A stretch of 64,000 nucleotides of DNA, taken from Cokeromyces recurvatus (Eukaryota > Mucoromycota > Mucoromycetes > Mucorales > Mucoraceae). A program made the translations under genes and the position numbers. Below are positions 61,723-64,000 of this stretch, in pieces. A model generated the notes under the pieces. The model searched no databases and had not been told where the DNA came from. It saw only the letters and a program-made list of their open reading frames with translations. Location: NCBI RefSeq assembly GCF_025118155.1, contig NW_026251389.1:372001-436000 (forward strand). Reading direction: 5' to 3'. Position 1 is the stretch's first letter. Every line of letters starts with the position of its first letter.

Positions 61723-61728
61723 TTTTTT
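61723..61728 (+). terminator. RNA polymerase III terminator
   Basis: Six T residues begin directly after the tRNA discriminator base, and a second T6 run follows one base later. Confidence 0.85.
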
Positions 61729-62261
61729 GTTTTTTCCACATTATCGTGGTGCGTTTAGTTGGTTTTCTGTATAATATTATTTTATTTTTTTTTCTAAATA
61801 ATGATTTTATTTATATGTTCTATGTTGTTATGCTATAAGTATTATCTCATGTATATATTCAACCTGAGGATATAAATCGTAACGTTTTCCCTATAACGAG
61901 AAAAATTACTTAATAATAATATTAAATATTATTTTTATAAATATTAATATTAAACTGATGAATATACACACATATTAATCTTTTTCGATTTGAATAGCAG
62001 GTATTAGAAGGAAATAGTGAATAACTTGATCTTAATAACATAAAGTAAGTTATTACTGTAATGTTACTAACAATTAATATATCTTTCTTTATGAAATAAA
62101 TATGCATATAAATTTATATAGTTTGTTTAATAATGTAACTTTCTTCAAACTAACATATTATCTCTCCTTTATTAGATATATAAATAAATCACTATTACAG
62201 ATTTATACATGTAATAGACATAGTTATCTTATTTCTTCTTTTTTTTTAAACTTGGTAAGTC
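61729..62261. other. Intergenic between tRNA-Ile and LEO1
   Basis: AT-rich, with no supported gene. Contains the LEO1 3' flank. Confidence 0.5.
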
Positions 62262-63841
62262 TTATTCATCTTCATCACTTAAAATACGATTACGTTTATG
62301 TCTTCTAACAACAATTTCTTCATCATCATCTTCCTCTTCTTCACTTCCGTAATCATACTCCTCTTCTTCGTCCTCATCACTATAATTAGATCGTTTATAT
62401 CTATCCATGCCAGTTCGTTTTACTTGTGATAATCGATTTTCTCTTAATCTTTCTTCTTCTTCATCGTATTCATCATCATCAACAACAAAATCATCTTCAT
62501 AGCGGTCTTGTGCCAAATGACTTGAGCTATAATTTGATGAATAATCAACTGTATCAAAATCTCCAAAATCATTATGACGGCGTGTGCCAACATCATTATA
62601 ACGTAAATCAGCTTTCCTGCGTTGTTGTTCTAATTTCCTTTGTGCTTTCAAACGCTCATTTTCTTGAGCCTCAAGTTCATGTTTCATGCGTTCTGGATCT
62701 TTTTCAGTAAAAAATATTTTTGTTTTGTTTTTCTTTATTTGTTTATCAGCAATTTGTGCCGTTAGATAACGATGTGTATCACTCATAAGACCACTAGGTC
62801 TAAACGCCATATAATCTGTTAATTCAGTTTGACTTTCAAGCGCACCAGCAGAAGATTGATGTGCAAGCAAATATATATGTTCGTGAGATCCAACAGGCTT
62901 GCTACTAATATCAAAGCATTCATCACCCAACATAAGTGACATTCTACCATCCTCCCATTCAACAAAATGTGCATTCGATTGCATAGTCTATAAAAAATAA
63001 AATGGTAAAAGTAAATATATTATATGCATACACAAAGAGACTTTGTTAGGTTTGAAATACCTCTATACCATCTTCTTTTACTCTTCTCCAACGGATAGTA
63101 CTCTCAACTTGCTCACGAATAGACTCTTGTTCTTGTGCTTCACTTAATCCTTCACCAGTTTGAACTTTGAATTCTTCAGCAACAAATGGATTATTTTCAA
63201 TATCTAAATAATGTGGTAACTTTACTAAATAATACTAAGAATAGTATGCATTAGAATAATCATTCATTTTTTTTTTTTCAATTTTAATTTACAATACCTT
63301 ATTATCATCGCTATAAGGTAAAGACAATTGTGGCAATTCAACTGAAACTTCTACGCGTTTTTCCTTATAAGATGATCTATAATCATTGTCTCTATATCCT
63401 TCATTATCATCTTCATACTCATTTAAACTTTGTTTATCCAAGTTATCTTGTTCATCTTCTGAAGATTCAAATTGTGAGCTAAAAGTAACAATAAATGGAA
63501 TAAATCATATATCATTTCTTTCAATTAATCAAGTAGATCTTCAACAATTGCTTTGCTTTTAATCCTTGTTTATACCTTCTTTGTTTTAGTGTTTGTTTTT
63601 TCTCTATCTTTTCTTCTGATTCCTCATCACTACTACCAAATAATTTGTCAAAATCATTTGTTTTTGCTGCAGTTGATGACAGTACCGGTGATGATTTCAA
63701 AGTATTGGCGGCAGAAGTAGTTTGCTGTTCTTCTGAAAACTGAGAACGTCCATCATCTATATCAGATGCTTCATCATCAGAACCAAAAAGATCACCAAAA
63801 CCGTGATCAGAAGTATTCTTATCATCATCTTCGTATGGCAT
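62262..63841 (-). CDS. LEO1: PAF1 complex subunit LEO1, 4 exons
   Basis: Minus-strand exons 63841-63576, 63478-63298, 63234-63061 and 62987-62262 total 1347 nt, giving 448 aa. The acidic N-terminus carries FGDLFGSDDEASDIDDG and FDKLFGSSDEESEE. The conserved core reads LVKLPHYLDIENNPFVAEEF, ESTIRWRRVKEDG, QSNAHFVEWEDGRMSLMLGD and EHIYLLAHQSSAGALESQTE, typical of Leo1. A long charged helix (KDPERMKHELEAQENERLKA) and an acidic/basic C-terminus follow. Leo1 works with Paf1, Ctr9, Cdc73 and Rtf1 on elongating RNA polymerase II and promotes H2B ubiquitylation-linked histone marks. The start at 63841 is the first ATG before the acidic domain. Confidence 0.93.
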
Positions 63842-64000
63842 TTGTATCGTATTTTATTTATTTTAGTTAAAAAAAGATTAACAGCTGAATTTTTGTCATA
63901 TTTGGTTTTCATAGAAATTGGAAAAGAAAGATTATATGATTGGTTAATAATTTCTAAACAAATTCTGCAAAAAAAAAAAAAAAAAAAAAACACACACACA
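63842..64000. other. LEO1 upstream flank
   Basis: Only 159 bp are available. It holds an A22 tract (63969-63990) followed by a CA repeat at the window edge. No promoter element is assigned. Confidence 0.4.

Noticed and set aside
62102..62308. Short plus-strand frame beside LEO1
   Set aside because: Composition follows AT-rich background and overlaps the LEO1 3' end in antisense.
1..64000. CRISPR arrays, bacterial operons or prophage
   Set aside because: Spliced genes, a eukaryotic tRNA and fungal families show nuclear eukaryotic DNA; no spaced direct repeats of CRISPR type were seen.

Overview
The window looks like nuclear DNA from an early-diverging fungus, most likely Mucoromycota (Mucorales-like). 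It is very AT-rich and has long A and T homopolymers. Genes are compact and carry many short GT-AG introns, usually 40-90 nt. The gene content is fungal: Mrp51, PIS1, Dap1, an Ies4-like INO80 subunit, and Srb8/Med12. Exon-intron models were built by hand, by joining splice sites so that reading frame and conserved family sequence both continue; for nearly every multi-exon gene the summed exon length is a multiple of three.

Layout. 0.6-8 kb: a lineage-specific 540-aa protein, a 14-exon SPATA20/YyaL-type thioredoxin-fold protein, ribosomal protein eL30, and mitochondrial EF-Ts (divergent from eL30). 8.7-14.4 kb: a tetraspan membrane protein, degenerate minus-strand coding remains, a small zinc-ribbon protein, and NHP2. 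15.9-19.6 kb: an RBR E3 ubiquitin ligase and a broken TTC7/YPP1-like pseudogene. 21.4-36.9 kb: a minus-strand tandem block of nuclear genes (MED12, an Ies4-like C2H2 protein, DNA polymerase epsilon catalytic subunit). 37.2-50.9 kb: PUF6/PUM3, glycerol kinase, an RCC1-repeat protein, Mrp51, a small low-complexity protein, Dap1/PGRMC-like cytochrome b5, UDP-glucuronate decarboxylase and phosphatidylinositol synthase. 53.9-56.2 kb: NADPH-cytochrome P450 reductase. 56.2-61.6 kb: a 5.4-kb gene desert with LTR-like sequences and a near-perfect 90-bp inverted repeat. It is followed by tRNA-Ile(AAU) and LEO1 of the PAF1 complex.

Functional links. Polymerase epsilon shares a 394-bp divergent promoter with PUF6 that holds two ACGCG cores. 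Dap1-family proteins bind heme and support P450 enzymes, which the reductase at 53.9-56.2 kb also serves. MED12, LEO1 and the Ies4-like protein are all transcription or chromatin factors. I see no operon-like or defence-like new system. The most unusual features are micro-exons of 7, 11, 7 and 8 nt, an in-frame TAG followed by 36 open codons in the RBR gene, the TTC7-like pseudogene, and the inverted-repeat/LTR-like cluster.
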